DNA of 64,000 nucleotides from Rhodobacteraceae bacterium F11138 (GCA_016521575.1 JAEKDP010000007.1:124001-188000); one strand, 5' to 3'; positions 1-9,957 are shown, counted from the first letter of the stretch. The notes: a model not told the origin generated them from the letters alone. Program-made: numbers and translations.

Positions 1-15
1 GTGGACGAAAGGCGC

Positions 16-26
16 GGGGGGGGGGG
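16..26. repeat. Eleven-base poly-G tract
   Basis: An uninterrupted run of eleven G sits about 130 bases upstream of the preferred start of the efflux adaptor gene. Runs of this length are uncommon in chromosomal DNA and are prone to slippage. It could be a contingency tract, the tail of an upstream gene cut off by the window edge, or a sequencing or assembly error. The sequence alone cannot separate these. Confidence 0.75.
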
Positions 27-158
27 CGGTGGGCGATCTGCGGCGTGTCGTACCAATACCCCGGCCCGTGCACAGAGCAGTTGCCATTTGACACCGTCAC
101 ACTAGGCTGTTGCTGCTGGTCGACAGATGGTCGGGCCCTAACTTCGGAGCCATATTTG

Positions 159-1259
159 GTGTCCTTTTGGAAACAGATCCTGGTCCTGTGTCTTTTGGCC
201 GCTCTGGCCTATGGCGGTTACGAGACATACCAGCGCCATTTCAGTGTGGCGCAGACCCAGGCTGGCCCGCCGCGCGGCGGGCCGCGCAAGGCGATCGTCG
301 AGGTCGTTCCGGCCAGACGCATGACCCTGAGCCGGACCGTCGAAGCCGTCGGCACGACCCGCGCCCGCCAGTCCGTTGACATCGTGCCCGAGGCCGAAGG
401 CCGCGTCATGCAGGTCGACATCACGTCCGGGGCCCATGTTCGGGCCGGGACGGTGCTGGTGCGGCTGGACGATACGATCGAGCGCGCCAACATGGACGAA
501 TCGCAAGCGCGGTTGCGGGAACGCGAAAAGGTGTTTGAACGCATGACCCGGCTGCGCAGCAGCAATGCGGTCGCCGAAGCCGCGCTGGAGGATGCGGTCG
601 CGCGTCTGGCCGAAGCGCGCGCCGAACTGGAACGTGCCCGGCAGCATCTGGCTCAGCGCAGCATCCGCGCGCCCTTCTCGGGAGTGTTGGGGATGACCGA
701 GATCTACGCCGGTGCGCGCGTCACGGCGGGGGCGGTCATCACCCGTCTGGATGACCTGTCCGAAGTCGTGGTCGAATTCTCGTTGCCGGAAACCCTGTTC
801 GCCCAGGTCCGGCGGGGCCAGCCGTTGCAGGCCACCAGCGTTGCGTTTCCGGACCGGCATTTCACGGGGCGGATCGAAGCGGTGGACAGTCGGATCGACC
901 CGGTCAGCCGATCGTTCCGGACCCGTGCCATCATACCCAACCCGGACGGCACCCTGCCTGCCGGGATGTTCATGTCGCTGGAGCTGACGCTGTCTGAAAC
1001 GCAACATGTGGTGGTGCCCGAAGAGGCGATCATCTTTCAGGCCGCCGAAACCTATGTGTTCGCGGTCAGGGACGGCGTTGCACATCGAACCCGGGTGCGC
1101 ACCGGTCAGCGTCAGGACGGAAAGGTGGCTGTGCTGGACGGGCTGGACGAGGGGCAGACGGTGGTTGTGCGCGGCCTGCACCGGGTCCGCGACAAGGGAG
1201 CGGTCGAGATACGCGACCCGTCACAGACCGCGCTTGCGGTGGATGGGGCGGATACATGA
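159..1259 (+). CDS. RND efflux system periplasmic adaptor subunit
   Basis: This is a membrane-fusion (HlyD/AcrA-like) adaptor that links an inner-membrane RND pump to an outer-membrane channel. I chose the GTG at 159 because it follows a GGAG motif at about 10 bases and gives an N-terminus (VSFWKQILVLCLLAALAYGG) that is a typical signal anchor. The upstream GTG at 45 would add 38 residues without family character. After the anchor comes a biotinyl-lipoyl-like half (VPEAEGRVMQVDITSG), an alpha-helical hairpin rich in Ala, Arg and Glu, the second lipoyl half (SIRAPFSGVLGMTEIYAG) and a beta-barrel region. Its stop overlaps the pump gene by four bases, so the two are translationally coupled. No outer-membrane channel is next to it; the TolC-like gene at 42.8 kb is a possible partner. 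The substrate is unknown. Confidence 0.9.
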   Translation: MSFWKQILVLCLLAALAYGGYETYQRHFSVAQTQAGPPRGGPRKAIVEVVPARRMTLSRTVEAVGTTRARQSVDIVPEAEGRVMQVDITSGAHVRAGTVLVRLDDTIERANMDESQARLREREKVFERMTRLRSSNAVAEAALEDAVARLAEARAELERARQHLAQRSIRAPFSGVLGMTEIYAGARVTAGAVITRLDDLSEVVVEFSLPETLFAQVRRGQPLQATSVAFPDRHFTGRIEAVDSRIDPVSRSFRTRAIIPNPDGTLPAGMFMSLELTLSETQHVVVPEEAIIFQAAETYVFAVRDGVAHRTRVRTGQRQDGKVAVLDGLDEGQTVVVRGLHRVRDKGAVEIRDPSQTALAVDGADT

Positions 1260-4200
1260 CCCTGTCGGATATTTCGGTCCGGCGTCCGGTGCTGGCGGCC
1301 GTTGCCAGCTTGTTGCTGATCGTCTTCGGGATCGGCGCCCTGCGCGACATACCCGTGCGCGAATTGCCGGATGTTGACAATGCGGTGGTGACCATCACGA
1401 CCAACTATCGCGGTGCTGCTTCCGAAGTGATCGATACGGACATCACGGAAACGGTCGAGGGGGCCGTGGCCTCGATTTCAGGGATTCGGTCGATCAGTTC
1501 CGAAAGCCGTCAGGGCCGCTCGCGCGTAACCATCGAATTCGATGCCGGACGTGACATCGATGTCGCCGCCAACGACGTGCGCGATGCGGTGGGGCGGGTG
1601 CGCGATGATCTGCCCCAGGAGGCCGACGCGCCAGAGGTCGAAAAAAGCGACGCCGATGCCGACCCGGTGATGCGGCTGGCGGTCACGTCGGACCGCATGA
1701 CCACAGCCGAGATCACCGATTATATCGATCGCTTCATCGCCGACCGCCTGGCGACGCTGGACGGTGTCGCCAATCTGAACATCTATGGCGAACGTTCTTT
1801 TGCCGTGCGCATCTGGCTGAACCGGCGGGCACTGGCGGCGCGCAACCTGACAGCGGCGGATGTCGAACAGGCCCTGCGGCGCAACAACGTGGAACTGCCC
1901 GCAGGCAAGGTGACTTCGCGCAACAGGCAGTTGACGGTCCGGTTGAACAGCCGCCTGAAGACGGTCGAGGATTTCCGCGAGGTGGTGCTGGACCGTATCG
2001 CGGGCTATCCCGTGCGCCTGCGTGACGTGGCGCGGGTCGAACCCGGTGTGGCGGATGATTCGACCATCGTGCGCAACAACGGGCAGGATGCCGTCGGCGT
2101 GGCGGTTCTGCGCCAGAGCCAGTCCAACACCTTGCAGATTTCGAACGCGGTGCGGGCGGAAATCGACAAACTGCGGCCGACCCTGCCCGAGGGGATGGAT
2201 ATCAGCGTCGGGTCGGATGATGCCTTGTTCGTCGGTGCCTCGATCCGCGAGGTGATTCAGGCGCTGCTGATATCCCTGGCGTTGGTGGTGCTGGTCATCC
2301 TGCTGTTCCTGCGCAACCTGCGCGCCACTTTGATCCCCGCGATCACCATCCCGGTGTCACTGCTGGGGGTTTTTGTTCTGATCGGTGTCTGGGGGTTTTC
2401 GCTGAACACGCTGACGCTGCTGGCCCTGCTGTTGGCCATCGGTCTGGTCGTGGACGATGCCATCGTCGTTCTGGAAAATATCCAGCGCCGGATCGAGAAC
2501 GGAGAGACGCCCCTGGTGGCCAGCCTCAAGGGGGCGCGGCAGGTGACCTTTGCGGTGCTGGCCACGTCGGTGACGCTGATCGCCGTGTTCATTCCGCTGT
2601 CGTTCATGCCGGGGCAGGTCGGGCGGCTGTTCATCGAATTCGGATGGGTGATGGCGGGGACGGTTGCGATTTCGACCTTTGTTGCGCTGACGGCCTGTCC
2701 GGCGCTGGCGTCCAAGATCCTGCGCGCCAGAACGGCCCCGTTGGGGCAGGGCGGCGACGTGTTGCGGGGGCCGGTGCTGATGGCCTATGCCGGGCTGCTT
2801 GAGCGGATGCTTCGGATGCCGCTGGTGGTGCTGGTGCTGGCTGCCGCGGTGACCGGGGGTGCGGTGCTGTTCTATGACGCGCTGCCACGCGAACTGGCCC
2901 CGCGCGAAGATCGCGGCGTGGGATTCGTGCCGCTGAGCGCGCCGCAAGGCAGCACCGTGGACTATTCCGACCTTGCGGCCCGGCAGGTCGAGGACATCCT
3001 GACCCCCTTGCTGGACGAAGGGGTGGTCGAGGCGGTCTTTACCTTCTCCGGATCGGGCAACCGCGCGTGGCGTTCGTTTGTGGTGTTCCGCCTGGCACCC
3101 TGGGAACGCCGCAGCGCCAGTGTCGGAGAGGTGGTTGGCCGCATCGCGCCACAGATCGCGCGCATGACGCTGGCCCGTGGTTTTCCGGTCACGCCGGCCG
3201 GGCTGGGGTTGCGGGGCAGTTCAACGCCGGTCCGTGTCGTGGTCAGCGGCCCGGATTTCGACAGCGTCAAGACATGGGCGACGGCCCTGCTGGAGCGTGC
3301 CGAAGACATCGAGGGGCTGGCCAACCCGGAAATCAATTTCGAACAGAACCTGCCGCAGCTGGAGGTCAGTATCGACCGGGAACGTGCCGACGATATGGGC
3401 ATTTCCGTCGAAACGGTTGCCAATACGATGCAGACCATGCTGGCGTCGCGTCAGGTCACCACCTTTGTCAGCCAGGGTCGGGAATATCCGGTGATCCTGC
3501 AGGCCGAAGAAGCGGATCGCCGCGGGCCTTCGGATATCGACAACATTTTTGTTCGCACCGCCGATGGCGCGACGCTGGTGCCTTTGGGCGCGCTGGTGTC
3601 GGTTCAGGAAAACGCGGCCGCGCCGTCGCTGCGCCGGTTCGATCGGCTGCCGTCGATCCAGTTGTCGGCTTCGTTGGTGCCCGGGGCCGATCTGGGCAGC
3701 GTCCTGGGCGAGATCGACCGGGTCGCCGCCGAAATCCTGCCCGCGCAGGGCAAACTGGGCTATGCCGGGCAATCGCGCACCTTCAAGGACACCTCTGCCG
3801 GTGCGGGCATGGTGTTCGCGCTGTCGCTGTTGATTGTGTTTCTGGTTCTGGCGGCGCAATTCGAAAGCTTCGTTCATCCGATCACCATCCTGTTGACGGT
3901 GCCCGCGGGGGTGGCCGGTGCGATCTATGCCATGACATTGGGCGGCCTGTCGTTGAATGTGTACAGCCAGATCGGGATCATCCTGTTGATCGGGCTGGTG
4001 GCCAAGAACGGCATCTTGATCGTGGAATTCGCGAATCAATTGCGGGACGATGACAAATCCATCCGGCAGGCGGTTGTCCTGGCGTCGGCCCTGCGGTTGC
4101 GGCCGATCACGATGACGGTCCTGTCCACGATCCTGGGCGCGATGCCGCTTGTCCTGGCCACGGGTGCCGGGGCGGAAAGCCGCAATGCGATCGGCACGGT

Positions 4201-4357
4201 GATCATTGCGGGCCTGACCATGGCATCCATACTGATGCTGCTGGTGACACCGATCCTGTACGATCTTCTGGCCCGGTTCACCCGTCCGCGCGGTGCGGTT
4301 GAACGGGCGCTGGAACAAGAGCTGGAAACAGGACTGCCTGAACGGGCCGGGGGCTGA
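1256..4357 (+). CDS. RND efflux permease (AcrB/MexF-like)
   Basis: A 1033-residue inner-membrane proton-driven pump of the hydrophobe/amphiphile efflux (HAE) class, of normal family length. The N-terminal membrane anchor (LSDISVRRPVLAAVASLLLI) is followed by a large periplasmic domain, a block of membrane segments with the RND motif LLAIGLVVDDAIVVLENI, then a second periplasmic domain and a second membrane block (GLVAKNGILIVEF). This duplicated layout is diagnostic. It overlaps the adaptor gene by ATGA and ends three bases before the convergent accA, with no obvious hairpin between them. Export of drugs, detergents or other toxic compounds is the expected role; no local regulator gene hints at the substrate. 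Confidence 0.95.
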   Translation: MTLSDISVRRPVLAAVASLLLIVFGIGALRDIPVRELPDVDNAVVTITTNYRGAASEVIDTDITETVEGAVASISGIRSISSESRQGRSRVTIEFDAGRDIDVAANDVRDAVGRVRDDLPQEADAPEVEKSDADADPVMRLAVTSDRMTTAEITDYIDRFIADRLATLDGVANLNIYGERSFAVRIWLNRRALAARNLTAADVEQALRRNNVELPAGKVTSRNRQLTVRLNSRLKTVEDFREVVLDRIAGYPVRLRDVARVEPGVADDSTIVRNNGQDAVGVAVLRQSQSNTLQISNAVRAEIDKLRPTLPEGMDISVGSDDALFVGASIREVIQALLISLALVVLVILLFLRNLRATLIPAITIPVSLLGVFVLIGVWGFSLNTLTLLALLLAIGLVVDDAIVVLENIQRRIENGETPLVASLKGARQVTFAVLATSVTLIAVFIPLSFMPGQVGRLFIEFGWVMAGTVAISTFVALTACPALASKILRARTAPLGQGGDVLRGPVLMAYAGLLERMLRMPLVVLVLAAAVTGGAVLFYDALPRELAPREDRGVGFVPLSAPQGSTVDYSDLAARQVEDILTPLLDEGVVEAVFTFSGSGNRAWRSFVVFRLAPWERRSASVGEVVGRIAPQIARMTLARGFPVTPAGLGLRGSSTPVRVVVSGPDFDSVKTWATALLERAEDIEGLANPEINFEQNLPQLEVSIDRERADDMGISVETVANTMQTMLASRQVTTFVSQGREYPVILQAEEADRRGPSDIDNIFVRTADGATLVPLGALVSVQENAAAPSLRRFDRLPSIQLSASLVPGADLGSVLGEIDRVAAEILPAQGKLGYAGQSRTFKDTSAGAGMVFALSLLIVFLVLAAQFESFVHPITILLTVPAGVAGAIYAMTLGGLSLNVYSQIGIILLIGLVAKNGILIVEFANQLRDDDKSIRQAVVLASALRLRPITMTVLSTILGAMPLVLATGAGAESRNAIGTVIIAGLTMASILMLLVTPILYDLLARFTRPRGAVERALEQELETGLPERAGG

Positions 4358-4360
4358 AAT

Positions 4361-5323
4361 TCAGGCAGCCAGGCCCCGCGATCCCATGTCCAGATACTTG
4401 CTGCGCCGATCCTGCAACAGGGCGGCCCGGTCCTTGCCCTTGAGATCCTTCAACATTGCCGCGATGGCTTTCCTGACTGCGCCAAAGGTTTTTTCCCTGT
4501 CGCGATGGGCACCGCCCTTGGGTTCGGGGATGATGCGGTCGATCACGGCCAGTTTCTTCAGGTCCTGGGCGGTCAGGCGCAACGCTTCGGCGGCTTCGCG
4601 CATCTTTTCCGAGTTCTTCCACAGAATCGACGCACAGCCTTCGGGGCTGATCACGGAATAGATCGAATGTTCCAGCATGGCGACGCGGTTTGCCGTGGCA
4701 AAGGCAACGGCCCCGCCCGAGCCACCCTCGCCGATGATCACGCTGACCAGAGGAACCCCGGCCTGCAGGCAGGCCTCTGTCGCGCGCGCGATGGCTTCGG
4801 ATTGTCCGCGTTCCTCGGCGCCCTTGCCGGGATAGGCCCCGGCGGTATCCACCAGCGTCACCACGGGCAGATTGAACCGGTCCGCAGTCCGGATGAGCCG
4901 CACCGCCTTGCGATACCCTTCGGGGCGCGCCATGCCGAAATTGCGTTCGATGCGGGACTTGGTGTTATGGCCCTTTTCGTGACCGATCACCATCACCGGC
5001 TGATCCTTGAAGCGGGCCAGACCGCCCATGACGGCTAGGTCGTCGGCAAAGTTGCGATCCCCGGCCAGCGGGGTGAATTCAGTGAACAGGGCACTGATAT
5101 AGTCTTTGCAATGCGGACGCTCGGGATGGCGCGCCACCTGACATTTTCGCCATGGGGTCAGGTCCCGGTATAGATCGTCCAGCAGTTTTTCGGCCTTGGC
5201 GTCCAGCGCGGCGGCCTCTTCCGTCACGTCCATTTCAGAATTTGAACGTGCCAACGCCCGCAATTCTTCTGCTTTGCCTTCGATTTCAGCCAGAGGTTTC
5301 TCGAAATCCAGATATTGGGTCAT
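4361..5323 (-). CDS. accA: Acetyl-CoA carboxylase carboxyltransferase subunit alpha
   Basis: AccA pairs with AccD to move the carboxyl group from carboxybiotin to acetyl-CoA, giving malonyl-CoA, the committed step of fatty-acid synthesis in the cytoplasm. The protein has 320 residues, the family norm. It begins [17 protein letters not shown], a conserved AccA N-terminus, so the longer open frame reaching 5692 is not used. Core motifs are [20 protein letters not shown] and [17 protein letters not shown], which form the acyl-CoA carboxyltransferase active site with its glycine-rich loops. It is transcribed alone, divergent from sdhC, across a 325-base gap. accD and accBC are not in the window, which is normal for this group. 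Confidence 0.97.
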   Translation of the reverse strand: MTQYLDFEKPLAEIEGKAEELRALARSNSEMDVTEEAAALDAKAEKLLDDLYRDLTPWRKCQVARHPERPHCKDYISALFTEFTPLAGDRNFADDLAVMGGLARFKDQPVMVIGHEKGHNTKSRIERNFGMARPEGYRKAVRLIRTADRFNLPVVTLVDTAGAYPGKGAEERGQSEAIARATEACLQAGVPLVSVIIGEGGSGGAVAFATANRVAMLEHSIYSVISPEGCASILWKNSEKMREAAEALRLTAQDLKKLAVIDRIIPEPKGGAHRDREKTFGAVRKAIAAMLKDLKGKDRAALLQDRRSKYLDMGSRGLAA

Positions 5324-5648
5324 CGCCGCACTCCACAAGTTGCCCTGTATATGGCCAAAGCCCGGGCGGTTTGCAATTGCTGCACAATGCGTGCTGGAAA
5401 CCCAGCGACCGGGGATGATTGGAACCATGCGCCTGGCCTGTGCCGGGCGAAAGTTCCGAGTTGTGCCATTCGGCGCCGGTCCCGAAATGTGCGCACATCT
5501 GTGATCACAGGCGGCAACGCTGTGATCACAGAGATTGGAATTTGTGACAATCCGCGCCAAAAAACCGCGCCCAGGCGGGGAGGATGCGGGTGACAGCAGC
5601 CAAAAAAGGTATAAAAACAGGCCAGCGCCGACTGCAAAAGGAGTTGTC
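5324..5648. other. Divergent intergenic region between accA and sdhC
   Basis: This 325-base gap has no credible gene; the open frames inside are short and lack ribosome-binding sites. It must carry promoters for accA (leftward) and the sdh operon (rightward). Visible elements are an array of palindromes at 5487-5531, an odd palindrome TTGTGACAA at 5542-5550, and a TATAAA hexamer at 5610-5615 that could be a -10 box for sdhC, although no good -35 lies 16-18 bases before it. An AAAAGGAG ribosome-binding site immediately precedes sdhC. Confidence 0.6.
5487..5531. promoter_or_regulatory. Array of three 12-base palindromes upstream of sdhC
   Basis: ATGTGCGCACAT at 5487-5498 directly abuts CTGTGATCACAG at 5499-5510, and CTGTGATCACAG recurs at 5520-5531. 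The two identical copies are centred 21 bases apart, two helical turns, as expected for two dimers on one face of the DNA. Each has the form TGTG-NN-CACA. The pattern resembles operators of GntR-family regulators, but family assignment is inference. The site lies 118 bases before the sdhC start and could equally serve accA. Confidence 0.65.
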
Positions 5649-6038
5649 ATGGCCGATGTGAACCAGAGCAAACGCCCGCTTTCGCCTTTCATGCTGGGAC
5701 AGTATTACAGATTTCAGCTGAATTCAGTGACCTCGATCCTGACGCGGATCACGGGCAATGCGCTGCTTGTCACGGCGTTTCTGGTCGTCTGGTGGCTGAT
5801 TGCCGCGGCGACTTCGGAAAGCGCCTTTGCCGTCGCCAACGGTTTTCTGACCTCGTGGTTCGGCGATCTGGTCATGTTCCTGTCGCTTTGGGGGGTGTGG
5901 TATCACACGCTGGCCGGTGTGCGGCACCTGATCTGGGACAATGCCATGATGCTGGATCTCAAGAGCGCCGATATGCTCAGCTGGGTGGCGGTGATCGGGT
6001 CGATCCTGCTGACGGTTCTGACAGTCGTGATCGTATAA
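5649..6038 (+). CDS. sdhC: Succinate dehydrogenase cytochrome b556 subunit
   Basis: SdhC is one of two membrane anchors of complex II; with SdhD it holds heme b and the quinone site. The 129-residue protein starts at an ATG preceded by AAAAGGAG; the frame is open further upstream but without a site. The N-terminus carries [28 protein letters not shown], the conserved SdhC signature with the quinone-site Ser and Arg. Three hydrophobic segments follow. [14 protein letters not shown] holds the candidate axial heme histidine. It is the first gene of the sdhCDA-x-B operon, 12 bases before sdhD. Confidence 0.95.
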   Translation: MADVNQSKRPLSPFMLGQYYRFQLNSVTSILTRITGNALLVTAFLVVWWLIAAATSESAFAVANGFLTSWFGDLVMFLSLWGVWYHTLAGVRHLIWDNAMMLDLKSADMLSWVAVIGSILLTVLTVVIV

Positions 6039-6050
6039 GGATCTGAACAA

Positions 6051-6422
6051 ATGGCATTTATGACCGACCGCAAACGCGCAACCGGGCTTGGGTCCGCGAA
6101 ATCCGGCACCGAACATTTCTGGGCGATGAAGAAAAGCTCCGTTGCCCTGCTGATCCTGGTTCCGTTGTTCATCTTCACATTCGGATCCGCGCTGGGGGGC
6201 AGCCATGCCGAAGTACTGGCCTATTATGGACGTCCTTTCCCGGCAATCGTGGCGGCGCTGACGCTGGTGCTGGGGTTCAAGCATTTCGCCGATGGCGCAC
6301 AGATCGCGATCGAGGATTACGTTCACGGCACGACGGAAAAGATCGCAATCCTGTTGCTGAACGTCGTCTGCTACGGGCTGGCGGCGACCGGCCTGTTTGC
6401 CATTGCGCGCATCGCGCTTTAA
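6051..6422 (+). CDS. sdhD: Succinate dehydrogenase hydrophobic membrane anchor subunit
   Basis: SdhD is the second membrane anchor of complex II. The 123 residues form three hydrophobic stretches: KKSSVALLILVPLFIFTFGS, a central one before FKHFADGAQIAIEDYVHG, and a C-terminal one. The His-rich DGxQ segment in the middle matches the SdhD heme/quinone signature (His followed by an Asp-Tyr pair). It lies between sdhC (12-base gap) and sdhA (23-base gap) on the same strand, which fixes its identity more firmly than its divergent sequence does. Confidence 0.93.
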   Translation: MAFMTDRKRATGLGSAKSGTEHFWAMKKSSVALLILVPLFIFTFGSALGGSHAEVLAYYGRPFPAIVAALTLVLGFKHFADGAQIAIEDYVHGTTEKIAILLLNVVCYGLAATGLFAIARIAL

Positions 6423-6445
6423 CCCGCAACGAAAGACGCTGACAC

Positions 6446-8251
6446 ATGGCTGCTTACGAATACGAAACACATCAATATGACGTCGTTGTGGTCGGCGCCG
6501 GCGGTGCCGGGCTGCGGGCCACTTTGGGGATGGCGGAACAAGGGCTGCGCACGGCCTGTGTGACCAAGGTGTTCCCGACCCGCAGCCATACGGTGGCCGC
6601 GCAGGGCGGCATCGCCGCGTCCCTGTCCAACATGGGGCCGGACAACTGGCAGTGGCATATGTTCGACACCGTCAAGGGCTCGGATTGGCTGGGCGACACG
6701 GATGCGATGGAATATCTGGCCCGCGAAGCCCCCAAGGCCGTCTATGAACTGGAACATTACGGCGTGCCGTTCTCGCGCACTGAAGAGGGCAAGATCTATC
6801 AGCGTCCGTTTGGCGGCCATACCACGGAATTCGGCGATGGCCCCCCGGTTCAGCGCACCTGTGCCGCGGCGGACCGTACCGGCCATGCCATCCTGCACAC
6901 GCTGTATGGCCAGAGCCTGAAGCAGAAGGCGGAATTCTATATCGAATATTTCGCCATCGACCTGATCATGTCCGAAGATGGCCAATGTCAGGGCGTTGTC
7001 TGCTGGAAGCTGGACGACGGCACCATGCATGTGTTCAACGCCAAGATGGTCGTGCTGGCGACCGGTGGATATGGCCGGGCCTATTTCAGCGCCACATCTG
7101 CCCACACCTGCACCGGGGACGGCGGCGGCATGGTGGCGCGTGCGGGTCTGCCGTTGCAGGACATGGAATTCGTGCAATTCCATCCCACGGGGATCTATGG
7201 CTCGGGTTGTCTGATCACCGAGGGCGCGCGCGGCGAGGGCGGCTATCTTACAAATTCCGAAGGCGAGCGGTTCATGGAACGCTATGCGCCCAACTACAAG
7301 GACCTTGCCCCGCGCGATTACGTCAGCCGCTCGATGACGATGGAAATACGCGAAGGGCGCGGCGTTGGTGCCGATGGCGATCATATTCACCTGAACCTGT
7401 CGCATCTGCCGCCCGAGGCATTGCATGAACGTCTGCCCGGCATTTCCGAAAGCGCCCGCATTTTTGCCGGTGTCGATGTCACCAAGGAGCCGATTCCGGT
7501 TCTGCCTACGGTTCATTACAACATGGGTGGTATCCCGACGAATTATTGGGGCGAAGTCGTAAGCCCGACGGCCGAAGACCAAAACGCCGTTGTTCCCGGC
7601 CTGATGGCCGTGGGCGAAGCGGGCTGTGCATCGGTGCACGGGGCAAACCGCCTGGGATCAAATTCACTTATCGACCTTGTGGTGTTCGGACGTGCCGCCG
7701 CCATTCGCGCCGGCAAGGTGGTCGATCCCGATGCCCCCAATCCAAAACTGAACCAGACGTCGGTGGATGCGGCATTTGACCGGTTCGATCGCCTGCGCAA
7801 CGCCAGCGGTGCGGTTCCGACCGCGGAATTGCGTTTGGAAATGCAAAAGACCATGCAGGCGGATGCTGCCGTCTTCCGTACCTCCAAGACCCTGGCCGAA
7901 GGGGTCGAGAAGATGGATGCCATTGCTGCCAAGCTGGACGACCTGTCGGTGAGTGACCGCAGCCTGGTCTGGAACAGCGACCTGATGGAGACGCTGGAAC
8001 TGACCAATCTGATGCCCAATGCTCTGGCCACGATCACCGGTGCCGAGGCGCGCCATGAAAGCCGCGGCGCCCACGCGCACGAAGATTTCGCCACCCGTGA
8101 TGACGACAATTGGCGTGTGCATACGATCAGCCACGTCAACGGCAATAATGTTGAGTTGTCTTATCGCCCCGTCGTGATCGATCCTTTGACCACCGAGGCC
8201 GAAGGCGGCATTGAACTCAAGAAAATCGCGCCCAAGGCGCGGACCTTCTGA
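6446..8251 (+). CDS. sdhA: Succinate dehydrogenase flavoprotein subunit
   Basis: SdhA oxidises succinate to fumarate and passes electrons to SdhB. The 601-residue chain has an FAD-binding motif [10 protein letters not shown] at residues 13-22 and SHTVAAQGG with His48 as the expected covalent FAD attachment. [20 protein letters not shown] forms part of the substrate site, and the C-terminal [18 protein letters not shown] is the usual SdhA tail. Length is normal. Uniquely for this operon, the next gene is a sulfotransferase-like protein and not sdhB. Confidence 0.98.
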   Translation: MAAYEYETHQYDVVVVGAGGAGLRATLGMAEQGLRTACVTKVFPTRSHTVAAQGGIAASLSNMGPDNWQWHMFDTVKGSDWLGDTDAMEYLAREAPKAVYELEHYGVPFSRTEEGKIYQRPFGGHTTEFGDGPPVQRTCAAADRTGHAILHTLYGQSLKQKAEFYIEYFAIDLIMSEDGQCQGVVCWKLDDGTMHVFNAKMVVLATGGYGRAYFSATSAHTCTGDGGGMVARAGLPLQDMEFVQFHPTGIYGSGCLITEGARGEGGYLTNSEGERFMERYAPNYKDLAPRDYVSRSMTMEIREGRGVGADGDHIHLNLSHLPPEALHERLPGISESARIFAGVDVTKEPIPVLPTVHYNMGGIPTNYWGEVVSPTAEDQNAVVPGLMAVGEAGCASVHGANRLGSNSLIDLVVFGRAAAIRAGKVVDPDAPNPKLNQTSVDAAFDRFDRLRNASGAVPTAELRLEMQKTMQADAAVFRTSKTLAEGVEKMDAIAAKLDDLSVSDRSLVWNSDLMETLELTNLMPNALATITGAEARHESRGAHAHEDFATRDDDNWRVHTISHVNGNNVELSYRPVVIDPLTTEAEGGIELKKIAPKARTF

Positions 8252-8261
8252 GATCGGCAAA

Positions 8262-9089
8262 GTGGCACGGGACGCAGGCATATCCAAAGGGCGCCGGCTG
8301 ATCTTCCACATGGGGGTTCAGAAGACCGGGTCGACCTCATTGCATCACATGCTGCACCGCAACCGTGCTGCTTTGTCGGACCGGCTGACGGTCTTGATGC
8401 CGGAAAAAGGCTCTGTGACCCGCGCGTTGGGCCGCGCTGCCACCCGTTTCAGTCTGAACCCAGACGAGACGAACCGCATGGCGCTGGTCGCTGCGGCGCG
8501 GCGGGTGCGCGATGACGTGGCCCCGGGCACCACGCCGGTGCTGATCAGTCATGAAAACCTGCCCGGTGCGATGCTTGGCAACGGGAGCACATGCAGGCTG
8601 TACCCCCAACTGGAAGCGATCCTGTCGGTCCTGATCGACGCTTTTGCGCCGATGGACTGCGAATTCGTGCTCTATACCCGCGATATGGCTGACTGGAAAC
8701 ACAGCGTGTATGGTCAGGCGGTGCGTTCGGATCGGTACGACAAGTCACGCGCCGATTTCATGACCGAAACCGCGGACTGTGGGACCTGGGACGAATTGCG
8801 GCGGCGTCTGGTCACGCATCTGGGTGCCGACCGCGCCCGTGTGTTCCGGATCGAGGATGAAACCGATCCCGACCGTCCCGGCGGCCAGCTGTTGCGCCAT
8901 GTCGGGCTGTCGTCCGACGACCTTGCCGCATTGAGACCGCAACCGGTTCGCAGCAACCCGGCCCTGAACGCCGGCGCGCTCGAGTTCCTGCGTCTGCTCA
9001 ACGGGCTTGGACTGGAGCGGCCGGCCCGTCGCCGTGTTGCCGATCTGGTGACCGCCCAGCAATCCCTGTTTGTGTCGAGGCCCGCATGA
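8262..9089 (+). CDS. Sulfotransferase-like P-loop protein inside the sdh operon
   Basis: The 275-residue product has [18 protein letters not shown] near its N-terminus, which matches the 5'-phosphosulfate-binding loop of PAPS-dependent sulfotransferases, and [14 protein letters not shown], which matches the 3'-phosphate-binding motif (Arg, then Ser eight residues on). The rest is not distinctive. The start is uncertain: GTG 8262 keeps the P-loop about 15 residues in and lies ten bases after the sdhA stop, but its ribosome-binding site is weak; an upstream overlap with sdhA is also open. It lies between sdhA and sdhB on the same strand with gaps of 10 and 67 bases, so it is almost certainly co-transcribed with complex II. 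The acceptor substrate is unknown; a role in complex II biology is speculative. Confidence 0.75.
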   Translation: MARDAGISKGRRLIFHMGVQKTGSTSLHHMLHRNRAALSDRLTVLMPEKGSVTRALGRAATRFSLNPDETNRMALVAAARRVRDDVAPGTTPVLISHENLPGAMLGNGSTCRLYPQLEAILSVLIDAFAPMDCEFVLYTRDMADWKHSVYGQAVRSDRYDKSRADFMTETADCGTWDELRRRLVTHLGADRARVFRIEDETDPDRPGGQLLRHVGLSSDDLAALRPQPVRSNPALNAGALEFLRLLNGLGLERPARRRVADLVTAQQSLFVSRPA

Positions 9090-9156
9090 TGCCCGCCCCG
9101 ACATTCTATTTCGTGTCTTTGATTCCAAAGGCCGCCATTTTCCAGGAGGCAACCCC

Positions 9157-9936
9157 ATGGTCCAACTGACTCTGCCGAAAAATTCGCGGATCACCACAGG
9201 CAAAACCTGGCCCAAGCCCGAAGGGGCGACCAACGTGCGCAAGTTCCAGATTTATCGCTGGAATCCGGACGATGGCCAAAACCCGCGTGTCGACACTTAT
9301 TTTCTTGATATGGACAAATGCGGTCCGATGGTCCTGGACGCGCTGATCAAGATCAAGAACGAGATAGACCCGACCCTGACCTTTCGGCGGTCCTGCCGCG
9401 AAGGAATTTGCGGGTCCTGTGCGATGAATATCGACGGGATCAACACGTTGGCCTGTATCTACGGGCTGGACGAAATCAAGGGCGACGTAAAGATATACCC
9501 CTTGCCGCATATGGAGGTGGTCAAGGATCTGATCCCGGATCTGACCCATTTCTATGCGCAACACGCCAGCATCATGCCTTGGCTGGAAACCAAGACCAAC
9601 CGCCCGGCCAAGGAATGGAAGCAATCCATCGAGGACCGCAAGAAGCTGGACGGGCTTTATGAATGCGTGATGTGCGCATCCTGTTCCACGTCTTGTCCGT
9701 CCTACTGGTGGAACAGTGATCGCTATCTCGGACCCGCGGCCCTGCTGCATGCCTATCGCTGGATTATCGATTCCCGTGATGAAGCCACCGGCGAGCGGCT
9801 GGATGATCTGGAAGATCCGTTCAAGCTGTACCGCTGCCATACCATCATGAACTGCGCCAAGACCTGTCCCAAGGGGCTGAACCCGGCGCTGGCGATCGCC
9901 GAGATCAAGAAAATGATGGTCGAGCGCACGGTGTAG
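9157..9936 (+). CDS. sdhB: Succinate dehydrogenase iron-sulfur subunit
   Basis: SdhB carries electrons from the flavin to ubiquinone through three clusters. In the 259-residue protein Cys80, Cys85, Cys88 and Cys100 (CREGICGSC...C) bind [2Fe-2S]; Cys170, Cys173, Cys176 and Cys180 plus Cys227, Cys233 and Cys237 ([12 protein letters not shown] and [12 protein letters not shown]) bind the [4Fe-4S] and [3Fe-4S] centres. The ATG at 9157 follows a strong AGGAGG, so the longer frame beginning at 9070 is rejected. It ends the complex II genes; a ZIP-like membrane protein follows after 21 bases. Confidence 0.97.
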   Translation: MVQLTLPKNSRITTGKTWPKPEGATNVRKFQIYRWNPDDGQNPRVDTYFLDMDKCGPMVLDALIKIKNEIDPTLTFRRSCREGICGSCAMNIDGINTLACIYGLDEIKGDVKIYPLPHMEVVKDLIPDLTHFYAQHASIMPWLETKTNRPAKEWKQSIEDRKKLDGLYECVMCASCSTSCPSYWWNSDRYLGPAALLHAYRWIIDSRDEATGERLDDLEDPFKLYRCHTIMNCAKTCPKGLNPALAIAEIKKMMVERTV

Positions 9937-9957
9937 GACCGCCGGTCCAACAGACCG

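Noticed and set aside
45-158. Upstream GTG start for the RND adaptor
   Set aside because: It adds 38 residues with no family character before the signal anchor and has no ribosome-binding site, while GTG 159 has both an anchor and a GGAG site.
4361-5692. Longer accA frame reaching into sdhC
   Set aside because: The first 123 residues are not AccA-like and overlap the operator array and the sdhC start; MTQYLDF is the family N-terminus.
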